From positions 16,153 through 22,759 of the forward strand of contig PLEB01000415.1 in NCBI GenBank assembly GCA_003136915.1: a stretch of DNA of 6,607 nucleotides, written 5' to 3'. This document shows, piece after piece, positions 1 to 6,607 of this stretch (the stretch's first letter is position 1; each line of letters starts with the position of its first letter). This DNA comes from Chitinophagaceae bacterium. Lineage in GTDB: Bacteria; Bacteroidota; Bacteroidia; Chitinophagales; Chitinophagaceae. Both the position numbers and the translations under genes were made by a program. The notes under the pieces were generated by a model. That model had not been told where the DNA came from. It did no database searches and saw only the letters and a list, made by a program, of their open reading frames with translations.

Positions 1-615
1 CAGCTCACCTATTCAACTGTCGATTTTGGGAAAGCCAAAAGAGAAGTTGTACTTACCGGAGAAGCATTTTTCGATGTGGTAAAAAATGAAAAAGTGCCTT
101 TTATTATTCATGCGATTAACGTGAATATTACGGTTAAAGGAACGGCTTTCAATGTGAAAGCCTATCCGAAGCAAAAAAATGTGGAGACTTCCCTGATCCG
201 TGGCCTGATAGAGATTACCACAAAACAGGATCCGGAGAGAAGGATCATACTAAAGCCAAACGAGAAAATCATTATTCCTGAAGTGGAAAATGAAAAAACG
301 AATTCGGATGCAAATAGCAGCCAGTCTTTGTACAGCATTGCCCGATTGCAGAAGGATAAGAACCAGGCCATTGCGGAGACCGTATGGATGCAATCCCGGC
401 TTGAGTTTGACAATGAATCATTTGAAAGTATTGCTCCTAAAATGGATAGCTGGTTTTCCGTTTCCATTCATTTTAGGGACTCAGCGATTGCAAGCAGGCG
501 TTTTTCGGCTGCAATTGAAAAGGAATCCCTCCAGCAGACACTGGAAGCATTGAAACTCTCTTATCCATTCAACTATCAAATAAAAGGCTCTGAAATATGG
601 ATCAGTAAAAAATAA
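1..615 (+). CDS. FecR-family anti-sigma factor, C-terminal part (5' end outside window)
   Basis: The frame is open from the first base and ends at TAA 613-615, giving 204 visible codons. The N-terminus, including the expected cytoplasmic sigma-binding segment and the single membrane helix, lies to the left; Bacteroidota homologues are usually 300-400 residues. The GTG at 76 is an internal valine, because the conserved FecR motif GEAFFDV starts upstream of it. Visible codons 1 to about 95 form the end of the FecR domain (GEAFFDV, then VKGTAFNVKAYP, then VETSLIRG, ending at LKPNEKIII). A polar linker follows, then a DUF4974 domain at about codons 130-203 (LEFDNESFESIAPKM, ending SEIWISKK). FecR proteins transmit a signal from an outer-membrane transporter to a FecI-like ECF sigma factor. 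The STN-bearing SusC encoded 151 bp downstream is the natural partner; that pairing is inferred from gene order. No frameshift or missing block is seen in the visible part. Confidence 0.93.
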   Translation, partial: QLTYSTVDFGKAKREVVLTGEAFFDVVKNEKVPFIIHAINVNITVKGTAFNVKAYPKQKNVETSLIRGLIEITTKQDPERRIILKPNEKIIIPEVENEKTNSDANSSQSLYSIARLQKDKNQAIAETVWMQSRLEFDNESFESIAPKMDSWFSVSIHFRDSAIASRRFSAAIEKESLQQTLEALKLSYPFNYQIKGSEIWISKK

Positions 616-658
616 TTAAATCAGTTAAACCAATTACAAATGAAATAAACGGCTGAAT

Positions 659-686
659 AAAAAAAGGAGATGTGATGAGCATCTCC
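659..686 (-). terminator. Putative intrinsic terminator, minus strand
   Basis: GGAGATG (666-672) and CATCTCC (680-686) are perfect inverted repeats around a 7-nt loop. On the + strand the stem is preceded by seven A (659-665) and followed by CCTC, so it is not a terminator for the fecR transcript. On the minus strand the stem is followed by seven U, the canonical arrangement. No minus-strand gene to the right needs it, which suggests that an antisense RNA ends here. The stem is short, so efficiency is uncertain. Confidence 0.45.
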
Positions 687-705
687 CCTCGAAGTAGATC
701 AGGGG
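685..705 (+). promoter_or_regulatory. Alternative 5-bp stem overlapping both larger hairpins
   Basis: CCCCT (685-689) can pair with AGGGG (701-705) across an 11-nt loop. Forming it would use bases 685-686 of the left stem-loop and 703-705 of the right one, so it is mutually exclusive with the complete forms of both. It is weaker than either and may have no function. It is noted because overlapping stems of this kind are the hallmark of leaders that switch structure. Confidence 0.25.
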
Positions 706-740
706 ACGCGATACAGAATGGAAGCCTCTATCGCAGTCCC
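703..740 (+). promoter_or_regulatory. Leader stem-loop upstream of susC
   Basis: Bases 703-713 (GGGACGCGATA) pair with 729-740 (TATCGC, bulged A735, GTCCC), giving eleven base pairs and a 15-nt loop. The 3' foot lies 26 nt before the susC start codon. The bases after it are only weakly T-rich, so this is not a convincing + strand terminator. Possible roles in the sense mRNA are transcript stabilisation or processing between fecR and susC, or control of susC translation. On the minus strand the same bases form a hairpin in the candidate antisense RNA. The stem is long enough to be unlikely by chance, but its role is inferred. Confidence 0.5.
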
Positions 741-759
741 GATTCCTAACTTTTCATTT

Positions 760-767
760 CAAATTTA
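760..767 (-). promoter_or_regulatory. Minus-strand match to the Bacteroidota -7 promoter box
   Basis: The + strand CAAATTTA reads TAAATTTG on the minus strand, a full match to the TAnnTTTG -7 element used by the primary sigma factor of Bacteroidota. It overlaps the first base of the susC start codon and points left into the fecR-susC gap. The matching -33 TTTG is not found 17-23 bases further upstream on the minus strand (about + strand 785-793). In AT-rich sequence a lone -7 match can occur by chance. Confidence 0.25.
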
Positions 768-3700
768 TGAAAAAATGGCCATTCTCCGTGCGCCATCAGC
801 GCCGGAAAGCTTTACTCAAGCTACTGCTTATCATGAAATTAATCGTCTTTCTTTTAGTTATTGGCAGTGTGGAGCTTCACGCAACAGGGTATGCTCAGGT
901 CAAATTGAGCCTGAACCTTCAGCATGTTGACATAAAGAAAGCCTTGCTCACCATCCAGAAGAAGTCACCTTACCGGTTTATGTACAATGATGATCTGCTT
1001 CCGAGGGATGCGAGAGTGACCATTCAGACTAAGGAGGCTGGAATTGATGAAGTACTGAACATGATATTTGCCAGTACTTCACTTACCTACACAATACTGA
1101 AAAACAACCTGGTTGTGATTTCTTCATTGGAAAAGAAGGATGATATTCAGGTAACCGTGAGCGGCACCGTGCAATTGAGAGACAGGGATGGCCAGATGAG
1201 CAGGCGCGCAAACATCACGGTTATTGAAAAAGGGACTTCCCGGGGTACGGTAACCGATGAAAACGGTGCGTTTTCCCTGGCTGTAACCAACACGGAATCC
1301 ATCCTGGTAATCTCCTATGTAGGTTATAGAACGATTGAATTTCCATTAGCAGGTCAAACCACGGTAAATATTGTTTTGGATATTCAGGAAAATCAATTGC
1401 AGGATGTGGTCGTCACCGCCCTTGGAATCACGAGGCAAAAAAAATCACTTACCTATGCAACGCAAACGCTGAAAGGATCTGATGTAAGTGACACAAGAGA
1501 AGTGAATATCACCAATGCGATGGACGGGAAGGTGGCCAATATGACCATCAGCAAAACCAATGCGGGCCCTGGCAGTTCAAACAGGATCATTTTCAGAGGA
1601 AACCGCTCCATTACCGGCGACAACCAGCCTTTGGTAATAGTGGATGGTGTGCGGATAGACAATACACCCAAAGCATTTACAGATGTTACGGGTAATATTC
1701 AATTGTCGAGAGATAATGGAGACGGGATCTCAAATATAAACCCCGATGATATCGAATCCGTCACCGTGTTGACCGGCGCATCTGCTGCAGCCTTATATGG
1801 ATCGGATGCGTCAAACGGTGCAATTATTGTCACTACAAAAAAGGGAAGATACGGGAATGGTATAGGCATACAGATTTCAAGTTCTGTTAATATGGAGAAT
1901 CCCCTGATTCTTCCTAAATATCAAAATGTATACGGCCAGGGTATAGGAGGAGATTTTGCGCTGGGCAGTGACCAGAGCTGGGGAGCGAAAATGGCGGGCC
2001 AGCCGATTTTGGACTGGACAGGGAAAACGCAGGCGTTCTCTCCACAACCAGATAATGTGAAGGACTTTTTCCAGACCGGTACTGAACTCATCAATTCAAT
2101 AGCCATTTCAGCCGGCAATGAAAAATCACAGACCTATTTTTCTTACACCAATACTTCCAGTAGGGGAATTATACCTAATAACACTTACAAAAGGAACAAC
2201 CTGAACCTGAGGCAAACAACGCTGGTGGCTAAAAACCTCACCCTCGATTTAAAGGCGAATTACCTGGTGGAAGATATCGGCAACAGGCCTTTTGCCGGAG
2301 CTGCCAACCATGCTCTAGTAACGATCCTTTCGATGCCCAGGAGCCTGCGGATTAACGACATTAGGAATTATGAAACCATCGATCCGACCGATCTTTCGCT
2401 GAAACAGAATTATTGGGCCTCCAGTCCGCCAAACTTTCAGAACCCTTACTGGAGTGCTTACCGGGACTTGTATGACCGCATCAGGAACCGCTTTATTGGC
2501 CTGGTTTCCTTAAAATATCAGATTACTCCGGCGCTGAGCGTTCAGGCAAGGACCAGTCTTGATTATTATACGGATGCCAGCCAGGAAGAAGATTACAGCG
2601 GCTCCTTCTGGCTTACAAAACCTGGCGGAAACTATGTGATCAATAAAGAATCTAACCGACAATTCAACAATGATCTCCTGATCAGTTACGTAAAGGATCT
2701 TTCCTCTAATTTCAATCTGAATCTGAATGCGGGGGTGAGTATCGAGCAATTCAATTTCGAAAATACCAATACGAATTCGGGCGGTTTGAATATTGCGAAC
2801 GGCTTTTTCCTTGGGAACGCTCTTTCGCCTGTTTCTACCAATTCCATTGCCCGCACAGAAAAGCAATCCGTTTATGCATCAGCAGAACTTGGATTTAAAG
2901 ACTATTTGTTTCTGGACTTGACTGGCCGCAACGACTGGAATTCCACTCTTCCCGTTCAAAATAATTCCTACTTTTTCCCTTCAGTAGGGCTGAGTGGAGT
3001 GCTTAATGAGATGGTTTCACTGCCCGTTGCTATTTCGCTTTTAAAGGTAAGAGCATCGTATGCTTTTGTTGGAAATGGAACTGCCTTTAATCAAATCAAA
3101 CCTTCTCCAACCCTGCAGGATGCCGGCAACGGAGGTTTTTTGCTTGTTGACCGCATTTTGCATGATGCTAATCTGAAACCGGAAGAAACCCATTCCTTTG
3201 AAACCGGGTTGGAATTAGGGTTGTTCAAAAACAGGTTTGGGGCAGAGTTCACTTTTTATCATACGAATACCATTAACCAGATATTGCAGATCGGGGTACC
3301 GAATCCTTCCGGGTATGCATTCCGTATTATTAATGCCGGCAATATCAGGAATCAGGGCGTGGAACTACTGCTGAACGGAAAGCCTGTAGACGGGCATGAC
3401 TTCAAATGGACAATCTCAGTCAATTTCGGCCTGAACCGTAATAAAATAATAGCCCTTGATTCCCTGCAGAAAATGCCGCCGCTGTCTTCCCCGGAAACAC
3501 TGGGTTTGATCGTTGCAGAAGAAGGGAAAGCATACGGCGGAATATATACAACCAGTTATCAGCGTAATAGCTCCGGACAAATAATGGTGGATAATACCAC
3601 TGGCCTTCCGCTTGTAGAGGGTGACCAGACTAAATATTTTGCAGGGAACTATAATCCCGATTGGACGGGCGGAATAACCAATACGTTTCAATACAAGAGA

Positions 3701-4180
3701 TGGAGCTTTTCTGTTCTGATAGATGAAAGGAAAGGAGGCATTATCATCTCCGGCACCCAGGCCCTGCTGGCCTCCAATGGGGTTTCTCAAATAACTGAAG
3801 CAAACAGGGAGACCGGATTTGTAGTGCCTAATTCAATAAAAGAGGATGGCACCAAAAATGATATTGTGGTTGCGCCGCAGGATTACTGGCAGTATATAGG
3901 GAAAACCAACCTGGTAGGAGAGCAATTTGTAAATAGCGCAACAAATATCCGTTTGCGGGAAGCCAGTCTTTCTTATAGTTTCCCCGCAAATATTATCGGC
4001 AAAACTTTTATTAAAGGAATCAGCTTAACCGCTATCGGAAGAAATCTTTTCTTTCTGAAGAACAATGCGAATGGGTTTGATCCCGAAACGGCCCTTGGAA
4101 CCGGAAATAATCAAGGCCTGGAATATGCCTCTTTGCCAAGCACACGCAGTTATGGTTTTTATCTGAAACTAAATTTTTAA
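767..4180 (+). CDS. SusC/RagA-family TonB-dependent outer-membrane transporter with STN domain
   Basis: Complete, 1137 residues, a normal size for STN-type SusC proteins. Visible in order: an n-region rich in Lys/Arg and a hydrophobic signal segment ending near ATGYAQ (residues 1-44); an STN domain (about 45-120) of the kind that contacts FecR-type regulators; a carboxypeptidase-regulatory-like beta domain (about 130-206, with GTVTDENGAFSL and SYVGYRTIEF); a TonB-box-like stretch LQDVVVTALG (211-220); a plug domain (about 225-360) carrying the SusC/RagA signature (LVIVDGVRIDN, then GASAAALYGSDASNGAII); and a beta barrel to the C-terminus, which ends in aromatic-rich YGFYLKLNF with terminal Phe as in many outer-membrane proteins. 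It should import a bulky nutrient across the outer membrane using TonB energy. The first ATG is chosen because the long basic n-region is common in Chitinophagaceae homologues. Met23 (ATG at 833) would also leave a usable signal peptide. Neither start has a clear Shine-Dalgarno sequence. Substrate unknown. Confidence 0.97.
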   Translation: MKKWPFSVRHQRRKALLKLLLIMKLIVFLLVIGSVELHATGYAQVKLSLNLQHVDIKKALLTIQKKSPYRFMYNDDLLPRDARVTIQTKEAGIDEVLNMIFASTSLTYTILKNNLVVISSLEKKDDIQVTVSGTVQLRDRDGQMSRRANITVIEKGTSRGTVTDENGAFSLAVTNTESILVISYVGYRTIEFPLAGQTTVNIVLDIQENQLQDVVVTALGITRQKKSLTYATQTLKGSDVSDTREVNITNAMDGKVANMTISKTNAGPGSSNRIIFRGNRSITGDNQPLVIVDGVRIDNTPKAFTDVTGNIQLSRDNGDGISNINPDDIESVTVLTGASAAALYGSDASNGAIIVTTKKGRYGNGIGIQISSSVNMENPLILPKYQNVYGQGIGGDFALGSDQSWGAKMAGQPILDWTGKTQAFSPQPDNVKDFFQTGTELINSIAISAGNEKSQTYFSYTNTSSRGIIPNNTYKRNNLNLRQTTLVAKNLTLDLKANYLVEDIGNRPFAGAANHALVTILSMPRSLRINDIRNYETIDPTDLSLKQNYWASSPPNFQNPYWSAYRDLYDRIRNRFIGLVSLKYQITPALSVQARTSLDYYTDASQEEDYSGSFWLTKPGGNYVINKESNRQFNNDLLISYVKDLSSNFNLNLNAGVSIEQFNFENTNTNSGGLNIANGFFLGNALSPVSTNSIARTEKQSVYASAELGFKDYLFLDLTGRNDWNSTLPVQNNSYFFPSVGLSGVLNEMVSLPVAISLLKVRASYAFVGNGTAFNQIKPSPTLQDAGNGGFLLVDRILHDANLKPEETHSFETGLELGLFKNRFGAEFTFYHTNTINQILQIGVPNPSGYAFRIINAGNIRNQGVELLLNGKPVDGHDFKWTISVNFGLNRNKIIALDSLQKMPPLSSPETLGLIVAEEGKAYGGIYTTSYQRNSSGQIMVDNTTGLPLVEGDQTKYFAGNYNPDWTGGITNTFQYKRWSFSVLIDERKGGIIISGTQALLASNGVSQITEANRETGFVVPNSIKEDGTKNDIVVAPQDYWQYIGKTNLVGEQFVNSATNIRLREASLSYSFPANIIGKTFIKGISLTAIGRNLFFLKNNANGFDPETALGTGNNQGLEYASLPSTRSYGFYLKLNF

Positions 4181-4198
4181 CTCAAAAAAATAGTAATC

Positions 4199-5785
4199 AT
4201 GAAACTTTTTTTTGAAAATAGATTACCGGTGCGTTTGATGGCAGCGATGATATTTTTTGGTTTGCTGATCATATCATCAACCGGCTGCACCAAAAAATTT
4301 GATCAATTGAATACTGATCCGACTTCTTTTTCCACGCTGCCTCCTGCTGCGCTTCCAAAAGCACTGGCCAGGGCGCAGTATGAAGGTGTGTATGGAGATC
4401 CCGGCGGTTATGAACTTATCCATAGCCTTTTTACTGATTTGTGGAGCCAGTTCTTTGCCGATGCTGGAGGCAGTGCGAGTGACAGGTACGTAATTAATCA
4501 GGATTGGATCATATCCCAATGGAACCTTACCTATACAGTAAACTGGCCATCCCTGAAACTGGTTATCGATGGTACAGAAGGCATATCACCTGCGGCGAAT
4601 GCCATAGCCAAAATTTGGAAAGTTTATATTTTTCACCAGAACTCGGATTTCTATGGGCCTATTCCTTATTTCCAGGCAGGATTGGGAACATTGAGTATTC
4701 CATATGACAGCCAGGAAAGTGTTTATATGGATTTTTTCAATACGCTGGATTCGGCCGTGACCGTATTAAAAAACACTGACCCTGCACAAACACCCTTTGG
4801 AACCGATGATATGATTTATCACGGGGATATCACCCAATGGATAAAATTCGCCAATAGCCTGAGGTTACGGCTTGCTTTACGGGTTTCGGAAGTTGATCCG
4901 GCGACGGCAAAACAACAGGCTGAAACTGCAGTTGCAGGTGGAGTAATGCTCACCAATGATGATAATGCATTTGTTGATGTAACCTCTAATCCCAATTCAT
5001 CAAACGGCCTTTGTGATGAAGCACCGTGGCAGAACATGCGTATGAGCGCTACGATGGAAAGTTATCTGAAGGGTTACAACGATCCGAGGATGCAACAATA
5101 TTTTAGCCCCGCTGATCTGGACGGACAATATCATGGGTTGCGGAACGGACTTGCTCCTGCGGATGTTACCAGTGCAACCGTCGTCGGTGGCCCTTTTGAC
5201 GGAGCTGTTAATTTATCCAATATCAATCTGGTCAGATGGAATCCCAATACCGACGGTGTGACCAAATTAAATGTTATTTATTCTGCTGAGTCTTATTTCC
5301 TCCGGGCCGAGGGCGCGCTGAACGGTTGGAATATGGGTGGAAACGCCATTGATTTTTATAACCAGGGAATAACCTTATCACTGCAGCAATGGGGTATTAC
5401 AGACAATACGGCAATACAAAATTATATGAACGGCACTACAACCCCGGCCCCTTTATCTGATTACCTGAATTCTCCCGCAGTTGCCAATATTCCGGTAAAA
5501 TTTGCAACAGACCCCGCTACCCAGCGCCAGCAGATCCTTACTCAGAAATGGCTGGCCCTTTTTCCCGACGGCATAGAGGCCTGGGCTGAAGTAAGAAGAA
5601 CCGGATTTCCTGTACTATATCCCGTTGTCCATTCAGATAATCCGGATGTTCCGACAACCGATATTATCAGACGGTTTACGTTTGTTGAATATGAATACGA
5701 GACCAATGGAAAAGCAACTCAGGCAGCTATTTCTTTATTAAGTGGGCCGTATAAAGCGAGTACTCACGTGTGGTGGAATAAATAA
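4199..5785 (+). CDS. SusD/RagB-family surface lipoprotein (SusD-like_2 type)
   Basis: Complete, 528 residues, starting 18 bp after the susC stop, so almost certainly co-transcribed. A basic start and hydrophobic core (about residues 11-28) lead to STGC with the lipidation Cys at residue 30, a lipoprotein signal with a loose Bacteroidota lipobox. The mature end TKKFDQLNTDP is characteristic of the SusD/RagB lipoproteins grouped as SusD-like_2. Further hallmarks are the helix AESYFLRAEGALNGW (363-377) of the TPR-like scaffold and WLALFPDGIEAWAEVRRTG (451-469). The C-terminus ends HVWWNK. Such proteins sit as a lid on the SusC barrel and bind substrate on the cell surface. The subfamily is clear; the ligand is not, because ligand-contacting residues vary and no degradative enzyme is encoded in view. 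No defect is seen. Confidence 0.96.
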   Translation: MKLFFENRLPVRLMAAMIFFGLLIISSTGCTKKFDQLNTDPTSFSTLPPAALPKALARAQYEGVYGDPGGYELIHSLFTDLWSQFFADAGGSASDRYVINQDWIISQWNLTYTVNWPSLKLVIDGTEGISPAANAIAKIWKVYIFHQNSDFYGPIPYFQAGLGTLSIPYDSQESVYMDFFNTLDSAVTVLKNTDPAQTPFGTDDMIYHGDITQWIKFANSLRLRLALRVSEVDPATAKQQAETAVAGGVMLTNDDNAFVDVTSNPNSSNGLCDEAPWQNMRMSATMESYLKGYNDPRMQQYFSPADLDGQYHGLRNGLAPADVTSATVVGGPFDGAVNLSNINLVRWNPNTDGVTKLNVIYSAESYFLRAEGALNGWNMGGNAIDFYNQGITLSLQQWGITDNTAIQNYMNGTTTPAPLSDYLNSPAVANIPVKFATDPATQRQQILTQKWLALFPDGIEAWAEVRRTGFPVLYPVVHSDNPDVPTTDIIRRFTFVEYEYETNGKATQAAISLLSGPYKASTHVWWNK

Positions 5786-5814
5786 AGGAATTTTCAGGAT
5801 TTAATGCCATTAGT

Positions 5815-6607
5815 ATGAGGGGCCGAATTATTTACATTTTCTTTTTGATCCTCCCATTTGGCAGCTGTTCCAGAAAAGCACCGCCTTTGTTTACCCTGCT
5901 TCCCAGTGAAACCACGGGCATAGATTTTAATAATGTCCTGAAGGAAAATGAAGATGCGAATGTCATGAACTATGCGTACTTCTATAATGGCGGAGGTGTA
6001 GCTATTGGCGATATTAATAATGACGGACTTCCGGATATCCTTTTTACAGGTAATATGGTTCCGAACCGGCTTTATCTGAATAAAGGGAATTATGAATTCG
6101 AGGACATCACGGAAAAAAGCGGTATCGCAAGCATGCAGGGTTGGTGCACCGGAGCTACCATGGCCGACGTAAACGGAGACGGGAAGCTGGTTATTTATAT
6201 CTGCCGCTCGGCAGATAGCGATCCTGCCAAAAGGAAGAATCTGTTATTCATCAATAATGGCGACCTGACTTTTACGGAAGAGGCAGCGAAATATGGATTA
6301 GACGATGAAGGGTATAGTACCCAGGCCGTCTTTTTTGATTATGATAAGGATGGCGATCTGGATATGTTCCTGGTGAATCACTCCCTGCAACATTATGCAA
6401 GCGGTGATTTTGAAAACCCGAATCTGAGAAAAGAGAAAAACCCGGCGTTTTCAAATAAATTATTCCGGAACGATAACGGACATTTTACGGATGTTTCGCG
6501 TGAGGCAGGGATCAGTTCCAATGTACTCAGTTTTGGCCTGGGCGTTTCCGTTAGTGATTTTAATGATGACGGATGGCCGGATATCTATGTTACCAATGAT
6601 TTCAATG
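5815..6607 (+). CDS. FG-GAP/VCBS-repeat lipoprotein, CRTAC1-like, N-terminal part (3' end outside window)
   Basis: The frame is open from ATG 5815 to the window edge (264 codons plus one base) with no stop. ATG 5815 is the first ATG in this frame after the stop at 5779-5781. It lies 29 bp after the susD stop, with only a weak AGGA at 5796-5799. A short hydrophobic signal ends at FGSC with a probable lipidation Cys at residue 18. Repeats with calcium-loop motifs follow: GDINNDGLPDI (65-75), ADVNGDGKLVI (117-127), FDYDKDGDLDM (174-184) and SDFNDDGWPDI (247-257). Between them are typical CRTAC1-type segments such as NRLYLNKGNYEFEDIT and KLFRNDNGHFTDVS. The repeats should form blades of a beta-propeller. 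Known relatives in this phylum often run to about 1,100 residues and may end in an ASPIC/UnbV domain, which cannot be seen here. It is probably surface-exposed and expressed with the SusCD pair, perhaps as an accessory binding protein; that role is inferred. The second repeat lacks the last Asp of its loop (Val126). Confidence 0.9.
   Translation, partial: MRGRIIYIFFLILPFGSCSRKAPPLFTLLPSETTGIDFNNVLKENEDANVMNYAYFYNGGGVAIGDINNDGLPDILFTGNMVPNRLYLNKGNYEFEDITEKSGIASMQGWCTGATMADVNGDGKLVIYICRSADSDPAKRKNLLFINNGDLTFTEEAAKYGLDDEGYSTQAVFFDYDKDGDLDMFLVNHSLQHYASGDFENPNLRKEKNPAFSNKLFRNDNGHFTDVSREAGISSNVLSFGLGVSVSDFNDDGWPDIYVTNDFN

Larger units (their letters stand above)
659..755 (-). ncRNA. Candidate small RNA antisense to the susC leader
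   Basis: This is inferred from structure, not homology. Read on the minus strand, a -7-like box (767 to 760) would place a transcript start near 753-757. The RNA would then fold an 11-bp hairpin with one bulged base (740 to 703), pass through a short linker, and end in a 7-bp stem-loop (686 to 666) followed by seven U (665 to 659), an intrinsic-terminator shape. The length would be about 95 nt. It would be fully complementary to the leader upstream of susC and could pair with or refold it. Cis-encoded antisense RNAs next to susC genes are established in Bacteroides fragilis polysaccharide loci (DonS), which makes the location plausible. Weaknesses: no -33 TTTG box is visible at the right spacing, and the hairpins could instead act in the sense mRNA. 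Confidence 0.35.

Noticed and set aside
162..467. Minus-strand open frame of 101 codons opposite fecR
   Set aside because: The + strand frame is a well-supported FecR/DUF4974 protein, and the antisense translation resembles nothing.
666..686. Stem-loop as a + strand terminator of fecR
   Set aside because: The bases after the stem are CCTC, not a T run; the A/T asymmetry fits termination on the minus strand instead.
616..766. Search for a + strand housekeeping promoter (TTTG / TAnnTTTG) for susC
   Set aside because: No TAnnTTTG match was found on the + strand in the gap. An ECF-type promoter may be present but its consensus is not known well enough to call.
718..930. A 70-codon + strand frame starting in the loop of the leader hairpin and overlapping the start of susC
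   Set aside because: Most of it lies out of frame within the susC signal peptide and STN domain; it has no recognisable domain and no ribosome-binding site. A leader peptide cannot be excluded but nothing supports it.
2510..2866. Minus-strand open frame of 118 codons opposite the susC barrel
   Set aside because: It is a shadow of a clearly coding + strand gene, with no domain resemblance and no independent start signals. The same applies to the minus-strand frames at 1453-1671, 1921-2118 and 3416-3790.
6272..6454. Minus-strand open frame of 60 codons near the right edge
   Set aside because: It lies wholly inside the + strand VCBS-repeat gene, whose motifs are unambiguous.
1..6607. Insertion sequences, CRISPR arrays, tRNA or rRNA genes, long direct repeats
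   Set aside because: None was seen on reading the window; the genes are contiguous and similar in composition, with no sign of recent insertion.

Overview
The window looks like Bacteroidota DNA, most likely a Chitinophagaceae/Sphingobacteriales-type soil or freshwater bacterium. The reasons are a SusC/SusD pair, a FecR-type anti-sigma factor with a DUF4974 C-terminus, start codons without clear Shine-Dalgarno sequences, and a moderate base composition. I cannot name a genus from the sequence alone.

All recognisable protein genes lie on the + strand. Positions 1-615 hold the 3' part of a FecR-family anti-sigma regulator whose start lies left of the window. Positions 616-766 are a 151-bp gap rich in inverted repeats. 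Positions 767-4180 encode a complete SusC/RagA TonB-dependent transporter with an N-terminal STN signalling domain. After 18 bp comes a complete SusD/RagB-type lipoprotein (4199-5785). After another 29 bp a third surface-lipoprotein candidate begins at 5815, with FG-GAP/VCBS calcium-binding repeats, and runs off the right edge still open.

The likely logic is trans-envelope signalling. Substrate bound by the SusD lid and SusC barrel is sensed through the STN domain. That domain contacts the periplasmic part of FecR, which controls an ECF sigma factor presumably encoded just left of the window, and the sigma factor switches on susC-susD and the downstream gene. The substrate cannot be deduced: no glycoside hydrolase, peptidase or sulfatase is visible here.

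The most unexpected part is the fecR-susC gap. Read on the minus strand it contains a good intrinsic-terminator shape (7-bp stem followed by seven U), a second 11-bp hairpin, and a perfect Bacteroidota -7 box (TAnnTTTG) at the start of susC. Together these outline a possible RNA of about 95 nt, antisense to the susC leader. Antisense RNAs in comparable positions are known from Bacteroides polysaccharide-utilisation loci (e.g. DonS). Here it is a prediction from sequence shape only.
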